A DNA stretch of 54,185 nucleotides from an uncultured Chromatiaceae bacterium (GTDB lineage: Bacteria; Pseudomonadota; Gammaproteobacteria; Tenderiales; Tenderiaceae). The position numbers and the translations under genes are program-made. Location: assembly GCA_945787785.1 (NCBI GenBank), contig CALZIO010000013.1, forward strand, positions 1-54,185. Reading direction: 5' to 3'. The notes beneath the pieces were generated by a model. That model made no database searches. It was not told the origin of the DNA and saw nothing but the letters and a program-made list of their open reading frames with translations. Of the stretch, positions 17,101-26,413 are shown one piece after another (position 1 is the first letter of the stretch; the number at the start of each line of letters is the position of its first letter).

Positions 17101-18375
17101 TTAGGCACCGTAGATTGCACGATCGTTCCAGAAGGAGAAGCTGAATTCCTTGATATTGCCATCACCGATGCTGACGGTGTTGATGACTTGGTCTGAGTCA
17201 CCATCAATAATTGCCAGGCTTCCCTGAGTTGGATTAGGTATGAAAACGATGGGTGCATCATCGCCCCGTTCCAGAAAGGCAATCGGCCGGCGGCCAGAAC
17301 TGCATTCTTCGAGTTTGATCTCTTTAATAAGACTGAGTTCAGGCAGTTTGCTGGTGTCATAGATCTGAACAATATCGGTGCGCAGATTATCGAATTGCAC
17401 ATCTTTACCCGTTGCGGCCGCAGTGACATACAATTTATCGCCCTTGGGATTAAAGCGGTAAACGCTGGGGTAGAAATCCTTAATATCCAGGACAGTAGTG
17501 ATCTCTTCCTTGCGGGCATCCAATACACAGAGACGCCCCATGACATGTTCTGGGTCTACTTTACGATCCGCCCCTTTGCCAATCAAAAAGTTTCCGCAAC
17601 GGCTTAGCAATAAATTGCTGCTCACCTTCATGCTGATTGAGTTTTCGACTTCGTGGCTTAAGGGGTCAATTACCGCAACAGTGTTATAGCCATTGTTGAG
17701 GTTATACAGTTTGCCTGTAGCATGAGAAAACTCCATGCCGTGGGGAAAGGCGTTGTTAGGAATATTGGTGTCAGCATTGTCTTCAAAATGCGGGTCGCAC
17801 AAATTGATAGTGGCAATGATTTTCAGAAAACTGACGGCATCATTGGGATCGTTGCCAATCACGTGGATAACACCATCTTTCAGGTTGCTGACAAAGGCAC
17901 GGTGTGGAATATTGCCCGCCTTCGCCGTTGGACCAACAAAGGTGGTGACATGATGGCCACGGCCAACACACAAGGTGTCTACCAGCTCGGCCTTGCCATT
18001 GGTCTTGGCGGCGATGGTGACAGAAGACCCTTCGCCATCACAGGCTAGGGTGTCGTTACCGTTTTTATCACCATCATTCATGAACCAGACGCGCACAGAA
18101 TTTGGATCGCGATAGGCGTAGGCAAAACGGGTATCTGATGCTATTTCAGTTTGGTGTGATACCTCTTTGCTGACCGGGTCATAAACCAGTGCCTCACCGC
18201 GATCATTGATACCCCAGAAGGTTGCCACATGATTAATGTCCTGACCGGTAGCGGCGCTTGTGTCCAATTTGGTAACACTGATCTCGCCTGCCTGCTGCTG
18301 TACTACAACAACATCATTTTTATCGTTATATTCGAGATGGGCGGCAATCGTCCAGTCAACTGCTGATGTATTCAT
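17101..18375 (-). CDS. Cytoplasmic beta-propeller-like protein, paralogue B
   Basis: The 424-residue product starts at the ATG with an AGGAA ribosome-binding site (complement of 18382-18386). It has no signal peptide and is collinear over nearly its full length with the protein at 9097-10353. Shared blocks include YRDPNSVRVWFM, GNDTLACDGEGSSVT, LCVGRGHH, INLCDP, IPNNAFPHG, LYNLNNGYNTVAVIDP and GKGADRK. Repeating beta-rich units suggest a seven-bladed propeller. Cys and His residues in the CVGRGHH and NDTLxC blocks are kept in both, so they are probably structural or catalytic. No known family was identified; an enzyme or scaffold role is equally open. Confidence 0.75.
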   Translation of the reverse strand: MNTSAVDWTIAAHLEYNDKNDVVVVQQQAGEISVTKLDTSAATGQDINHVATFWGINDRGEALVYDPVSKEVSHQTEIASDTRFAYAYRDPNSVRVWFMNDGDKNGNDTLACDGEGSSVTIAAKTNGKAELVDTLCVGRGHHVTTFVGPTAKAGNIPHRAFVSNLKDGVIHVIGNDPNDAVSFLKIIATINLCDPHFEDNADTNIPNNAFPHGMEFSHATGKLYNLNNGYNTVAVIDPLSHEVENSISMKVSSNLLLSRCGNFLIGKGADRKVDPEHVMGRLCVLDARKEEITTVLDIKDFYPSVYRFNPKGDKLYVTAAATGKDVQFDNLRTDIVQIYDTSKLPELSLIKEIKLEECSSGRRPIAFLERGDDAPIVFIPNPTQGSLAIIDGDSDQVINTVSIGDGNIKEFSFSFWNDRAIYGA

Positions 18376-18463
18376 AGTTATTCCTGTGTTGTGGGTACAT
18401 ACCGAATTGGACAATATAATAACAAGCTTTACTGCGGCTTTCCCCTGCTGATTTTTGGGGCCA

Positions 18464-19615
18464 TTATGCCTGGTTGGCGAGTGTCAACTGGCCTTGTTGT
18501 ATCGCCAGCTGGCTCTTGCCCTCGAGGAAGTTGAGCAATTGCTCACCACCATGATGGCGGCGCCAGCCAGTCAAAATCGGTAGCTCGCGCTCACCACGCA
18601 CCAGTTGTTCCAGCTCCTTGCGGCTGGCCAGGGTGCTTGCGGTAATCTGGTGTTGATCGGCGCAGAGCTTGATGATGGTGGTGAGGGCGTCAACCAGCGC
18701 TTCATCATTGTTTGACAGGCGTTTGGGGCGTGACTGGTTTGGCCACTGCTCTTTTGGGGTGGCTTCGGCGTCGCGCAGGCATTGCAGCAGGGTTTTACCG
18801 TGGCGCTGTAATAAATTTGCAGGCATGCCGCGGATTTTTTCCAAGCCCTCTATATCCTTGGGGCGCAGGCGGGCGATGTCTAGCAGGATGTTGTCAGCGG
18901 CAATCCAGCGCCTCGGCTTGTTTTTATCGATAGCTCGCTGTTCCCGCCAAATGCACAGTTGTTGCAAGATGGCCAGTTGTAAGCCCTTGAGTTTGTTGGT
19001 CCCTTTTACTTTTTTCCAGGCATTTTGCGGCTCAATTTGGTAGCGACTGGGATCAGTCAGGGCGGCAAAGTCCTCGTCCAGCCACTTTGTTCGGCCTTGT
19101 TTTTCCAGGCTGTTGACCAGCATGGGGTAAAGCTCGGCCAGATAGCGCACATCATCTTCGGCATAAGTGATCTGCTTTGCATCAAGCGGTCGTTGCAGCC
19201 AGTTGGTGCGCGTGTGGCTCTTATCCAATTCTATATTGAGCAGTTCTTTTACCAGCGCGGCATAACCGATCTGATCGCCGTATCCCAGCACGGTCGCCGC
19301 TACCTGGGTATCAAACAGCGGCTGGGGCAGTTCGCCAAACAGCAGATAAAAGATCTCCATGTCCTGACCAGCGGCATGAAACACTTTGGTAACTGCTGGA
19401 TTGGCAAATAGCTCTTTAACGGGTGTCAGGTCTTCAATTGCCACGGGATCGATGCAGGTAATAAGCTGATCATTGGCGATCTGGATCAGGGCAAGTTGGG
19501 GATAATAAGTCTGCTCGCGGACAAACTCGGTATCAACGCTCACGAATTCACTGTTGGCAAACTCTTGGCACACAAGCGCCAGGTCGCTGGATTGGTCGAT
19601 GAAGCGGGTTTCCAT
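18464..19615 (-). CDS. rnd: Ribonuclease D
   Basis: The 383-residue protein (E. coli RNase D is 375) has the DEDD exonuclease motifs: Exo I VDTEFVREQ (Asp27 and Glu29 region), Exo II VFHAAGQDMEIF, and Exo III YAEDDVRYLAELY. An HRDC-type helical region follows (LQLAILQQLCIWREQRA; IARLRPKDIEGLEKIRGMP). It is a 3'-5' exonuclease that trims tRNA precursors. A good AAAGGT ribosome-binding site precedes the ATG. It lies between a propeller gene and a chemoreceptor gene, with no obvious operon partner. Confidence 0.95.
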   Translation of the reverse strand: METRFIDQSSDLALVCQEFANSEFVSVDTEFVREQTYYPQLALIQIANDQLITCIDPVAIEDLTPVKELFANPAVTKVFHAAGQDMEIFYLLFGELPQPLFDTQVAATVLGYGDQIGYAALVKELLNIELDKSHTRTNWLQRPLDAKQITYAEDDVRYLAELYPMLVNSLEKQGRTKWLDEDFAALTDPSRYQIEPQNAWKKVKGTNKLKGLQLAILQQLCIWREQRAIDKNKPRRWIAADNILLDIARLRPKDIEGLEKIRGMPANLLQRHGKTLLQCLRDAEATPKEQWPNQSRPKRLSNNDEALVDALTTIIKLCADQHQITASTLASRKELEQLVRGERELPILTGWRRHHGGEQLLNFLEGKSQLAIQQGQLTLANQA

Positions 19616-19661
19616 TATTTACCTTTCGGGTAAAAGCGTTCAAGTTTACCTTACTTCACCG

Positions 19662-21212
19662 TTACTGGAACTGACGCACCAGTTTTTTTAATTGCACCGT
19701 GAGGCTAGTCAGATCCTGGCTGATATGGTCGTTTTCATTGGCGATCTCGACAGATTGACCGGCCTGTTCAGTTAGGCTGTTTACGTTATTTTTAATTTCT
19801 TCAGAGACTGCGCTCTGTTCTTCTGCGGTATTGGCTATCTGTATGGTCATATCGCTAATGTTGCTTACTGAATCGGTGATCGTGGTTAAAAATTCAGCGA
19901 TGGCATTGGATTGATCACTACAGCTTTCTGCTTTGCTGCAGCTCTCCACCATGGTGGAAGTTGCTTCCTGAACGCTATCCTGCACACGTTTAATCATGGA
20001 TTCAATTTCGGCAATGGATTCCTGTGTTCTGGCCGACAGGGTACGCACTTCGTCGGCAACAACCGCAAATCCACGTCCTTGTTCACCCGCACGGGCGGCC
20101 TCAATGGCTGCATTCAGTGCCAGCAGGTTAGTTTGCTCGGCGATTCCACGAATTACATCGAGCACGCTGCTAATCGCCTGGCTTTCTTCATTGAGACGAT
20201 TGACCACATCGGTGGCTGAGGTGATGTTCTGGGCCAAAGAGTGAATACCTTGAATGGTATTGTTGGTCGTCACTTTGCCTTTGTCCGTTTCTGCATTGGC
20301 CTCTTGAGTTGATTCAGCCGTTATTTGGGTGTTTTGTGCGACTTCCAAAATTGCACTGCTCATTTGGGTGATGGCGGTGGCAAATTCCGAAACAGTTTGT
20401 TGTTGTTTGTGAATACAGTCATTGGTCCGTTGGGCGATTTGGGCTGAAGTGCTTGCCGATTCGGAAAGCAGGTCTGTAGAGAAGTCCAGCCTGGAAACGA
20501 CGGCATCCAGTTGTGAACGGTACATTTTATTCGCCAGTATCAACTGACCGATCTCATCCGTGCGGCCGGTATAGATATAGGACATCATTGGATTATCGAC
20601 CTGCTGTTTGGTCTGCTGGCAGAGTTGTAGCAATGGTTTTATTGCCCAGGTGGTCAGGCCTAAGCCGAGTGCCAGAGAAATAATGGCGGCTATCCAGCTC
20701 TGCTGTGGGGCTACGAAAGCGACGACTAACAGCGGCAGCAGGCTGATAACCATGCTGATATAAAGCTTGTTTTGCAGTGAAAGCTGTGACCCGAATGCAG
20801 GTTTGTTTTCGTTAATGCGTTGATATACCGCTTCTGCCCGTTTGACCCGATCGGCATCGGGTTTGCTGCGCACGGACTGGAATTCGACAATTTCACCATT
20901 TTCAGTGATGGGGGTAACAAAGGCATCAACCCAGTAGTGGTCACCATTTTTACAGCGGTTTTTTATGATACCCATCCAGGAGTGTTGTTGTTTGAGCGTT
21001 TTCCATAGATCTTCAAATGCGGCGGCTGGCATGTCGGGGTGACGCACTACATTGTGATTTTTACCATCCAGCTCTTCTGCAGGAAAGCCGCTGATTTTAA
21101 AGAAAGTATCGTTATATGAGGTGATACTGCCTTTGGCGTCAGTGGTTGAAATTATGCGCTCTGATTCGCTAAACGATTGTTCTTTACCTGTGACAGGCAG
21201 ATTGATTTTCAT
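19662..21212 (-). CDS. PAS-domain methyl-accepting chemotaxis protein, Aer-like
   Basis: The 516-residue protein has an N-terminal cytoplasmic PAS domain (about 20-125; [40 protein letters not shown]). A hydrophobic pair of segments (about 145-190; [32 protein letters not shown]) and a receptor signalling domain follow, with the conserved tip [20 protein letters not shown]. This is the Aer-type layout, in which PAS senses redox or oxygen through a flavin or other ligand. Position 21212 (MKINLPV) is chosen; 21236 is an alternative start with no better ribosome-binding site. The cofactor is not inferred. Confidence 0.92.
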   Translation of the reverse strand: MKINLPVTGKEQSFSESERIISTTDAKGSITSYNDTFFKISGFPAEELDGKNHNVVRHPDMPAAAFEDLWKTLKQQHSWMGIIKNRCKNGDHYWVDAFVTPITENGEIVEFQSVRSKPDADRVKRAEAVYQRINENKPAFGSQLSLQNKLYISMVISLLPLLVVAFVAPQQSWIAAIISLALGLGLTTWAIKPLLQLCQQTKQQVDNPMMSYIYTGRTDEIGQLILANKMYRSQLDAVVSRLDFSTDLLSESASTSAQIAQRTNDCIHKQQQTVSEFATAITQMSSAILEVAQNTQITAESTQEANAETDKGKVTTNNTIQGIHSLAQNITSATDVVNRLNEESQAISSVLDVIRGIAEQTNLLALNAAIEAARAGEQGRGFAVVADEVRTLSARTQESIAEIESMIKRVQDSVQEATSTMVESCSKAESCSDQSNAIAEFLTTITDSVSNISDMTIQIANTAEEQSAVSEEIKNNVNSLTEQAGQSVEIANENDHISQDLTSLTVQLKKLVRQFQ

Positions 21213-21382
21213 GGATAATGAGGCCCCCGAACACATTCAAAAAGTTGCGTATATAAACTGTCTCGTACCAAATCGAGAAGTTATGCATATTATTTATATC
21301 GAGAATCGCCCTGTTTTCTTTAATGGTTTTGTATGGATTTGTTGCCAGAAGGGCGTTTGAATGGAGCGCAAAAAGGTAAAGC

Positions 21383-21406
21383 CAGCCTGGAATGATATCC
21401 AGGCTG
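21383..21406 (-). terminator. Candidate terminator after the SulP transporter gene
   Basis: CAGCCTGGA (21383-21391) and TCCAGGCTG (21398-21406) form a perfect 9-bp stem with a 6-nt loop, 14 bp beyond the stop of the minus-strand SulP gene. On that strand it is followed by GCTTTACCTTTTTG, so the T-run is a little distant. Confidence 0.6.
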
Positions 21407-21419
21407 TTTATTGGCTGGC

Positions 21420-22949
21420 CTAGGCCAAACTGTCGTCGGCAACGTGGTATTTAGGATCTTCAATGTAATTGGCTTCTACCAGGTCACCCGCCCGACGCAA
21501 TAGTTTACGGCATTCCGGGCTCAGGTGGCGCAGGTGCAGGGTCTTGCCGGCATTGAGATAGCGCTCGGCCACCGCATCTATTGCCTCGATGCCCGAATGG
21601 TCATAGACGCGGGTATTGACGAAGTCGATGATGACATCGTCGGGATCATTGCGGGGATCAAACAGGTTCTTGAAGCTGTGGATGGAGCCAAAGAACAATG
21701 GCCCATGCATAGCATAGATCTTGGTGCCGTTTTCGTCGGTATGGCGGTCGGCATCCATGCGCTTGGCGGTATCCCAGGCGAACACCAGTGCTGAGACGAT
21801 GACGCCAACAATAACGGCAATGGCAAGGTCGGTGGCGACTGTGACACCCGAGACCAACACGATAATAAAGGCATCTGATTTAGGAATCTTGCCCAGGATA
21901 CGAAAGCTGGACCATTCAAAGGTGCCGATGACGACGATGAACATGACGCCGATCAGGGCTGCCAGTGGGATCATCTCGATCAGGCTGGAAGCAAACAGTA
22001 TGAAGCAGAGCAGAAACAGCGCCGCCGAGATGCCGGAAAGGCGGCCGCGGCCGCCCGAGTTCACATTGATCATGCTTTGGCCGATCATGGCGCAGCCACC
22101 CATGCCGCCGAAGAAGCCCGTGACCACGTTGGCAGTGCCCTGGCCGATGCACTCCTTGTTGCCACGGCCGCGAGTTTCGGTAATCTCGTCGATCAGAGTC
22201 AGGGTCAACAGCGATTCGATCAGGCCGATGGTGGCCAGGATAAATGCGTAAGGCAGGCAGATCCACAGGGTTTCCCAGGTCAGGGGTACGGCTGGAATAT
22301 GGAAATCAGGGAAGCCCCCGGCAATGGAGGCCAGGTCGCCGACGGTGCGTACGTCAACATTGAAAAGGATCACGATCAGGCTGACCACCAGAATTGCCGC
22401 CAGAGATGAGGGGATGGCTTTAGTGTACTTGGGCAGGTAATGAATGATGGCCATGGTTAGGGCTATCAGGCCAATCAACATCCACAGGGCGCTGCCGCTC
22501 ATCCACTCCTTGCCGCCACTTTCGGTGGTGATCTGAAACTGCCCCAGCTGGGCCAGGAAGATTACAATTGCCAGACCGTTGACGAAGCCAAGCATGACCG
22601 GGTAAGGCACCATGCGGATGAACTTACCCAGCTTTAATACGCCGGCGCTGATCTGAATGATGCCCATCAACACCACGGTGGCAAAAAGATATTCGACGCC
22701 GTGATCGGCTACCAGTGCCACCATGACCACCGCCAGGGCACCGGTGGCGCCGGAGATCATTCCGGGGCGGCCGCCGATGGCAGCGGTAATCAGGCCCACC
22801 AAAAAGGCGGCATACAATCCGACCAGGGGGTCGACACCAGCAACAAAGGCAAAGGCGACCGCCTCGGGTACTAGCGCCAGTGCAACTGTCAGGCCAGAGA
22901 GAATATCGTTTTTGATATTGGCACTGGGATTGGCGCGCGGTTCAAACAT
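21420..22949 (-). CDS. SulP-family inorganic anion transporter with STAS domain
   Basis: The 509-residue protein has the SulP layout. A membrane domain of roughly 10-14 helices (about 15-390) begins with [21 protein letters not shown] and carries [23 protein letters not shown]-terminal cytoplasmic STAS domain follows (about 405-500; [20 protein letters not shown]). Family members carry sulfate, bicarbonate or other anions, often with Na+ or H+. The [10 protein letters not shown] terminus is complete. The exact substrate cannot be told from sequence; no carbonic anhydrase or sulfur-assimilation gene lies beside it. Confidence 0.93.
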   Translation of the reverse strand: MFEPRANPSANIKNDILSGLTVALALVPEAVAFAFVAGVDPLVGLYAAFLVGLITAAIGGRPGMISGATGALAVVMVALVADHGVEYLFATVVLMGIIQISAGVLKLGKFIRMVPYPVMLGFVNGLAIVIFLAQLGQFQITTESGGKEWMSGSALWMLIGLIALTMAIIHYLPKYTKAIPSSLAAILVVSLIVILFNVDVRTVGDLASIAGGFPDFHIPAVPLTWETLWICLPYAFILATIGLIESLLTLTLIDEITETRGRGNKECIGQGTANVVTGFFGGMGGCAMIGQSMINVNSGGRGRLSGISAALFLLCFILFASSLIEMIPLAALIGVMFIVVIGTFEWSSFRILGKIPKSDAFIIVLVSGVTVATDLAIAVIVGVIVSALVFAWDTAKRMDADRHTDENGTKIYAMHGPLFFGSIHSFKNLFDPRNDPDDVIIDFVNTRVYDHSGIEAIDAVAERYLNAGKTLHLRHLSPECRKLLRRAGDLVEANYIEDPKYHVADDSLA

Positions 22950-23042
22950 CGTAGGCTACCTTTGCAGCTGCTTAAAAAGGCTGCGTATTTTAGCAAAAAA
23001 GCAGCCCCCGGACCATGCCTAAGTGCTGGTATGTAAAAAGAA

Positions 23043-24203
23043 TTAAATAAATCTGCCACTACGTTTGGCATTAGCGGGAAACGCTCTGCGCCATAACAAT
23101 TGCGCAACCAATCCAAACAAAAAGATGCCGCCGCTTGATCCCGCGCCACCATCACTAAGCGCACTGCTGCTTGTCTCGGTGGCAAGCGTGTCAGTCTGGA
23201 CAGTGTCGCTGCGAACCTCCAGGTAACCAATGGCCTGACTATAAAGTGGTTCAGGACGTTTTTGTTCAAGCAGGGCCAGGCTGATACTGTGCAGCCCGGC
23301 CGGGGGCGAGGTGTAGTCTGTTGTCAGCACACCTATCTGACGTTGTTCTGTCTGTCCCAATGTGCCCAGATCAATCTGACCCACAACATAATAACTGCTG
23401 CTGTCGAGAGATGTGCTGGCGCGGATCTGAAGCGTCAGTTCCCTGCTGTCGCTGTTGCGGTAACTGTGCAGAGAGTCGATAGCGATGCTGATCTGATTGT
23501 CGTCGATTGTATAACTGCTGAAGCCATCGATGATGATATCGAGGCTGCTGCCCTGGCCATCGGAATAGAGCTGGCGTATCCCCTGAATATCATCATCTTG
23601 CAAATGATCTACAGACAGGCTTTTGTTGCCGGTATTGAGGATGGAGTCTACGCGTTGCCCTGACTCGTCCGGATGCAAGAGTCCGGCAGCATGTCCAAAC
23701 TCATGCAGGGCTACACGGATAAAGTCATACACGGGTTTGCCTTGTTCATCGTAGCGCATCTGTCCCGAGTAGGTATCAAACTTCAGCCCTGAATTGAAGA
23801 GAACATCGGTATCATTGATATACCACTTGCCCCCGACCTTGCTCATGCTGATTCGGGTAGTGGCAACAATGCTGCCCCATTCGGAACCGCAGGTGACATC
23901 AGACCAACCGGTACTGTTGATACCGTCATTGAGACAGGGTTGGGTGCTGTAGTTGGCGGCATGCCACTCAAATTCTGCGCCAGCTTCATTCCATTGTTGC
24001 AGCGCTAAACGGGCGCTTTCATTCCACTCGGGTCCAAAGTTGAGTCCCATCATGACTTGGCGCTGATGCCAGGCAATGGCTTCGCCTGTGTCAGTCGGGC
24101 CGGAAGAGTTACCTCCCTGTTGACCACGATAGGAATAGGCCCAGCCTTGATCGATCAGGCAGAGACAGGTGAGCAGGGCAATTAACAAGCGCTGGTAGAT
24201 CAT
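23043..24203 (-). CDS. Secreted matrixin-like zinc metalloprotease with GlyGly-CTERM-like tail
   Basis: The 386-residue product has a signal peptide (cleavage about residue 22, GWA/YSYRG), a catalytic domain with the metzincin motif HEFGHAAGLLH (His167, Glu168, His171, His177), and a beta-rich C-terminal part. It ends in a Gly/Ser-rich stretch (GGAGSSGG, about 354-361), one hydrophobic helix (IFLFGLVAQLLW) and basic residues (RR). That tripartite tail is the GlyGly-CTERM sorting signal cleaved by rhombosortase in type II secretion bacteria. Its gene starts 2 bp after the stop of a second secreted protein gene, so the two are co-expressed. The substrate is unknown. Confidence 0.88.
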   Translation of the reverse strand: MIYQRLLIALLTCLCLIDQGWAYSYRGQQGGNSSGPTDTGEAIAWHQRQVMMGLNFGPEWNESARLALQQWNEAGAEFEWHAANYSTQPCLNDGINSTGWSDVTCGSEWGSIVATTRISMSKVGGKWYINDTDVLFNSGLKFDTYSGQMRYDEQGKPVYDFIRVALHEFGHAAGLLHPDESGQRVDSILNTGNKSLSVDHLQDDDIQGIRQLYSDGQGSSLDIIIDGFSSYTIDDNQISIAIDSLHSYRNSDSRELTLQIRASTSLDSSSYYVVGQIDLGTLGQTEQRQIGVLTTDYTSPPAGLHSISLALLEQKRPEPLYSQAIGYLEVRSDTVQTDTLATETSSSALSDGGAGSSGGIFLFGLVAQLLWRRAFPANAKRSGRFI

Positions 24204-24205
24204 GC

Positions 24206-24808
24206 CTAATCAACTTGCCCCATGCTGGTGCGGATCTGGCTGATAAGGCTGGTGAGATCCTTGCCTGGATTGGCGTGTTGGTGGGTAATGTTTCTGGCGT
24301 TGCGGCTCAATGGCATTGAGCTGTTACCCGTTGCCGGAATGACAATTTGCCGTTCCTGCCCCGCATCCCATTGAACGCGGTAGAATCCTTGGGTCACACC
24401 AGTGATGGGAAACATAACGCGGTTGTTGCCTTTAACGAAGAGTAGATAGCGTTGCCCGCTGACAAATTGAGGCAGCCCTGGATAGAACTGGGCCTGGTCA
24501 CCGATCACGCCACCAATTACTTTTAGGCTGAATTCAGATGATTTTAACTCGCCTTTAATGTGTTCGATTTCGCTAAGTTGGATAGTTGAGAAAATAGTGT
24601 CAGCAGCGCGGCCATGGCCCCAAAAACTGCTGATCTGGCTGACAGTGCCAATCAGAATCTGATCTGATTCAGAGACTAGCTGATCAAATGGCTGTTCGAT
24701 GCTTGTCAGGGCGTTGACACTGGGGGTGGAAAAACACAGGCAAATGATCAACAATGCCGAAAAAACTGTTGTTAACTTCCGTGGACACCGGATTGGTCGT
24801 CCCCACAT
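24206..24808 (-). CDS. Secreted partner of the matrixin protease
   Basis: The 200-residue product has a signal peptide (LTTVFSALLIICLCFSTPSVNA) and a mature beta-rich domain of about 165 residues (QILIGTVSQISSFWG, SLKVIGGVIGDQAQFYPGL, RYLLFVKGNNRVMFPITG). The fold resembles secreted proteins often encoded beside matrixin proteases, but a family name is not certain. The stop lies 2 bp before the protease start, so translation is likely coupled. Possible roles are inhibitor, chaperone or co-secreted factor; none is shown. Confidence 0.7.
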   Translation of the reverse strand: MWGRPIRCPRKLTTVFSALLIICLCFSTPSVNALTSIEQPFDQLVSESDQILIGTVSQISSFWGHGRAADTIFSTIQLSEIEHIKGELKSSEFSLKVIGGVIGDQAQFYPGLPQFVSGQRYLLFVKGNNRVMFPITGVTQGFYRVQWDAGQERQIVIPATGNSSMPLSRNARNITHQHANPGKDLTSLISQIRTSMGQVD

Positions 24809-24907
24809 GTTGCATACTCCACATCAAACCACTATATGCAGTTAATCGTCATTTTCGTGCTGAATATTTAGTTTTTACTGATCGAAGAGACACATTGAAG
24901 AGATACA

Positions 24908-24954
24908 TTAAGGTCTGTTAACACTAATTTGAAATTAGTGTTAACAGACCTTAA
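24908..24954. repeat. Perfect 47-bp palindrome built from two GTCTGTTAACACT arms
   Basis: Each arm is 23 bp: 24908-24930 begins TTAAGGTCTGTTAACACT and ends AATTT, and 24932-24954 is its exact complement, with one central G. It lies between the divergent matrixin-partner and beta-CASP genes, so it is not an ordinary terminator for either. Related arms occur at 12905-12924, 34004-34026 and 48484-48499. Confidence 0.85.
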
Positions 24955-25002
24955 GACAAATTGCTTATACTAAAAGTTGTAACTCAATTGAAAGGACAGG
25001 CT

Positions 25003-26412
25003 TTGTTACAGCTTCAGTTTTTAGGTGCGGCTCAGGAAGTCACCGGCTCTTGCTATTTAGTGAGTGTCGGCAAACACAAGCTGCTGGTTGAATGTGGCCT
25101 GATTCAGGGCTCATATGAAGACGAGGCGCGCAATCGCGTCCCCTTTCCCTTTGATGCCAGTGACATAGATGCAGTGGTGTTGACACATTCTCATCTTGAT
25201 CATTCGGGCCGCCTGCCGCTGTTAGCCAAGGCAGGTTATAGCGGGCCCATCTACACTCAAAACGCCAGTGCCGATTTGTGCCAGATTTTATTGAAGGATT
25301 CCGGTTATCTGAATGAAAGGGAAGTGGAGTGGGAAAACCGCAAGCGGCAACGCAAACGTCTGCCCCTGCTTGAACCGCTTTACACCCTGGAAGAAGCCAA
25401 GGCGGTGATGGATCAATTCGTGCCGCTTGATTACGGTGTTGAAACTGAAATCCTTCCCGGCGTACAGATACGCCTTAATGATGCCGGTCATATTCTCGGT
25501 TCAAGTATTGTCGAAATGTGGCTAAGTGATAATGGAGTGACGCGCAAACTGGTATTCAGTGGTGACCTTGGCCATCATGGTGCCCCTATTTTGAATGATC
25601 CAGCCATCATTGAAGAAGCCGACCTGGTATTAATGGAAAGTACCTACGGTGATCGTGATCACCGTTCCTGGGATGAAACCTGGGCTGAGTTAGAAGAGGT
25701 GTTGCTCAGCGCGCGCCACGACAAAGGTATCGTCATGATTCCCGCCTTTGCAGTCGGACGTACGCAAGAGTTGTTGTATGCCTTCAATCTTAATTATGAA
25801 AAATGGGACTTGGATCGCTGGACCATATTTCTCGATAGTCCAATGGCGATCGAGGCGACTGAGACCTATGCTCGCCATAGTGATGTCTATGATCCGGAGG
25901 CAACAAAATTCCGGCAACAGAATGGTAATCCCTTCATGTTGCCAAACCTGCACATGAGCCGCACAGCGGAAGAATCCATGGCGATTAATCGTATTCGCAG
26001 TGGTGCGATTGTGATTGCCGGCAGCGGGATGTGTTCAGGTGGCCGTATAAAACATCATTTCAAACACAATATCTGGCGCCAGAACACACACGTATTGATT
26101 GTTGGGTATCAGGCGCGTGGTACGCTTGGGCGTAAGTTGGTTGATGGTGCTGAACAGATCAGTCTTTGGGGTGAAACGGTCAGTGTCGCCGCAAAGATAC
26201 ATACCATTGGTGGTTTCTCGGCCCATGCAGATCGTGATGGTTTGCTGAACTGGTATAAGCAATTCAAAGACCGTCCAGCGATCGCTCTGGTGCATGGTGA
26301 ACCAGAGGCGATTGAACCGCTGGCCGAGCGCATCAAGGCATTGGGGGCGCATAAAGTATTCACCCCTAATCCAGGCGATACAATTGACCTGGTTCATAAA
26401 AAACTGCATTGA
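25003..26412 (+). CDS. Beta-CASP metallo-beta-lactamase-fold ribonuclease
   Basis: With the TTG at 25003 the product is 469 residues and begins LLQLQFLGAAQEVTGSC, the usual family start; AAAGGA at 24991-24996 is a well-placed ribosome-binding site, and no ATG is near. It has the catalytic HSHLDH (62-67), the ESTYGDRDH segment, beta-CASP motifs with GSGMCSGGRIKHH, and GFSAHADRDGL. This is the mRNA 3'-end processing/RNase J-related family acting on RNA (CPSF73-like exonucleases). The methyltransferase gene starts one base after its stop, so they form a tight unit. The RNA target is unknown. Confidence 0.92.
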   Translation: MLQLQFLGAAQEVTGSCYLVSVGKHKLLVECGLIQGSYEDEARNRVPFPFDASDIDAVVLTHSHLDHSGRLPLLAKAGYSGPIYTQNASADLCQILLKDSGYLNEREVEWENRKRQRKRLPLLEPLYTLEEAKAVMDQFVPLDYGVETEILPGVQIRLNDAGHILGSSIVEMWLSDNGVTRKLVFSGDLGHHGAPILNDPAIIEEADLVLMESTYGDRDHRSWDETWAELEEVLLSARHDKGIVMIPAFAVGRTQELLYAFNLNYEKWDLDRWTIFLDSPMAIEATETYARHSDVYDPEATKFRQQNGNPFMLPNLHMSRTAEESMAINRIRSGAIVIAGSGMCSGGRIKHHFKHNIWRQNTHVLIVGYQARGTLGRKLVDGAEQISLWGETVSVAAKIHTIGGFSAHADRDGLLNWYKQFKDRPAIALVHGEPEAIEPLAERIKALGAHKVFTPNPGDTIDLVHKKLH

Positions 26413-26413
26413 G

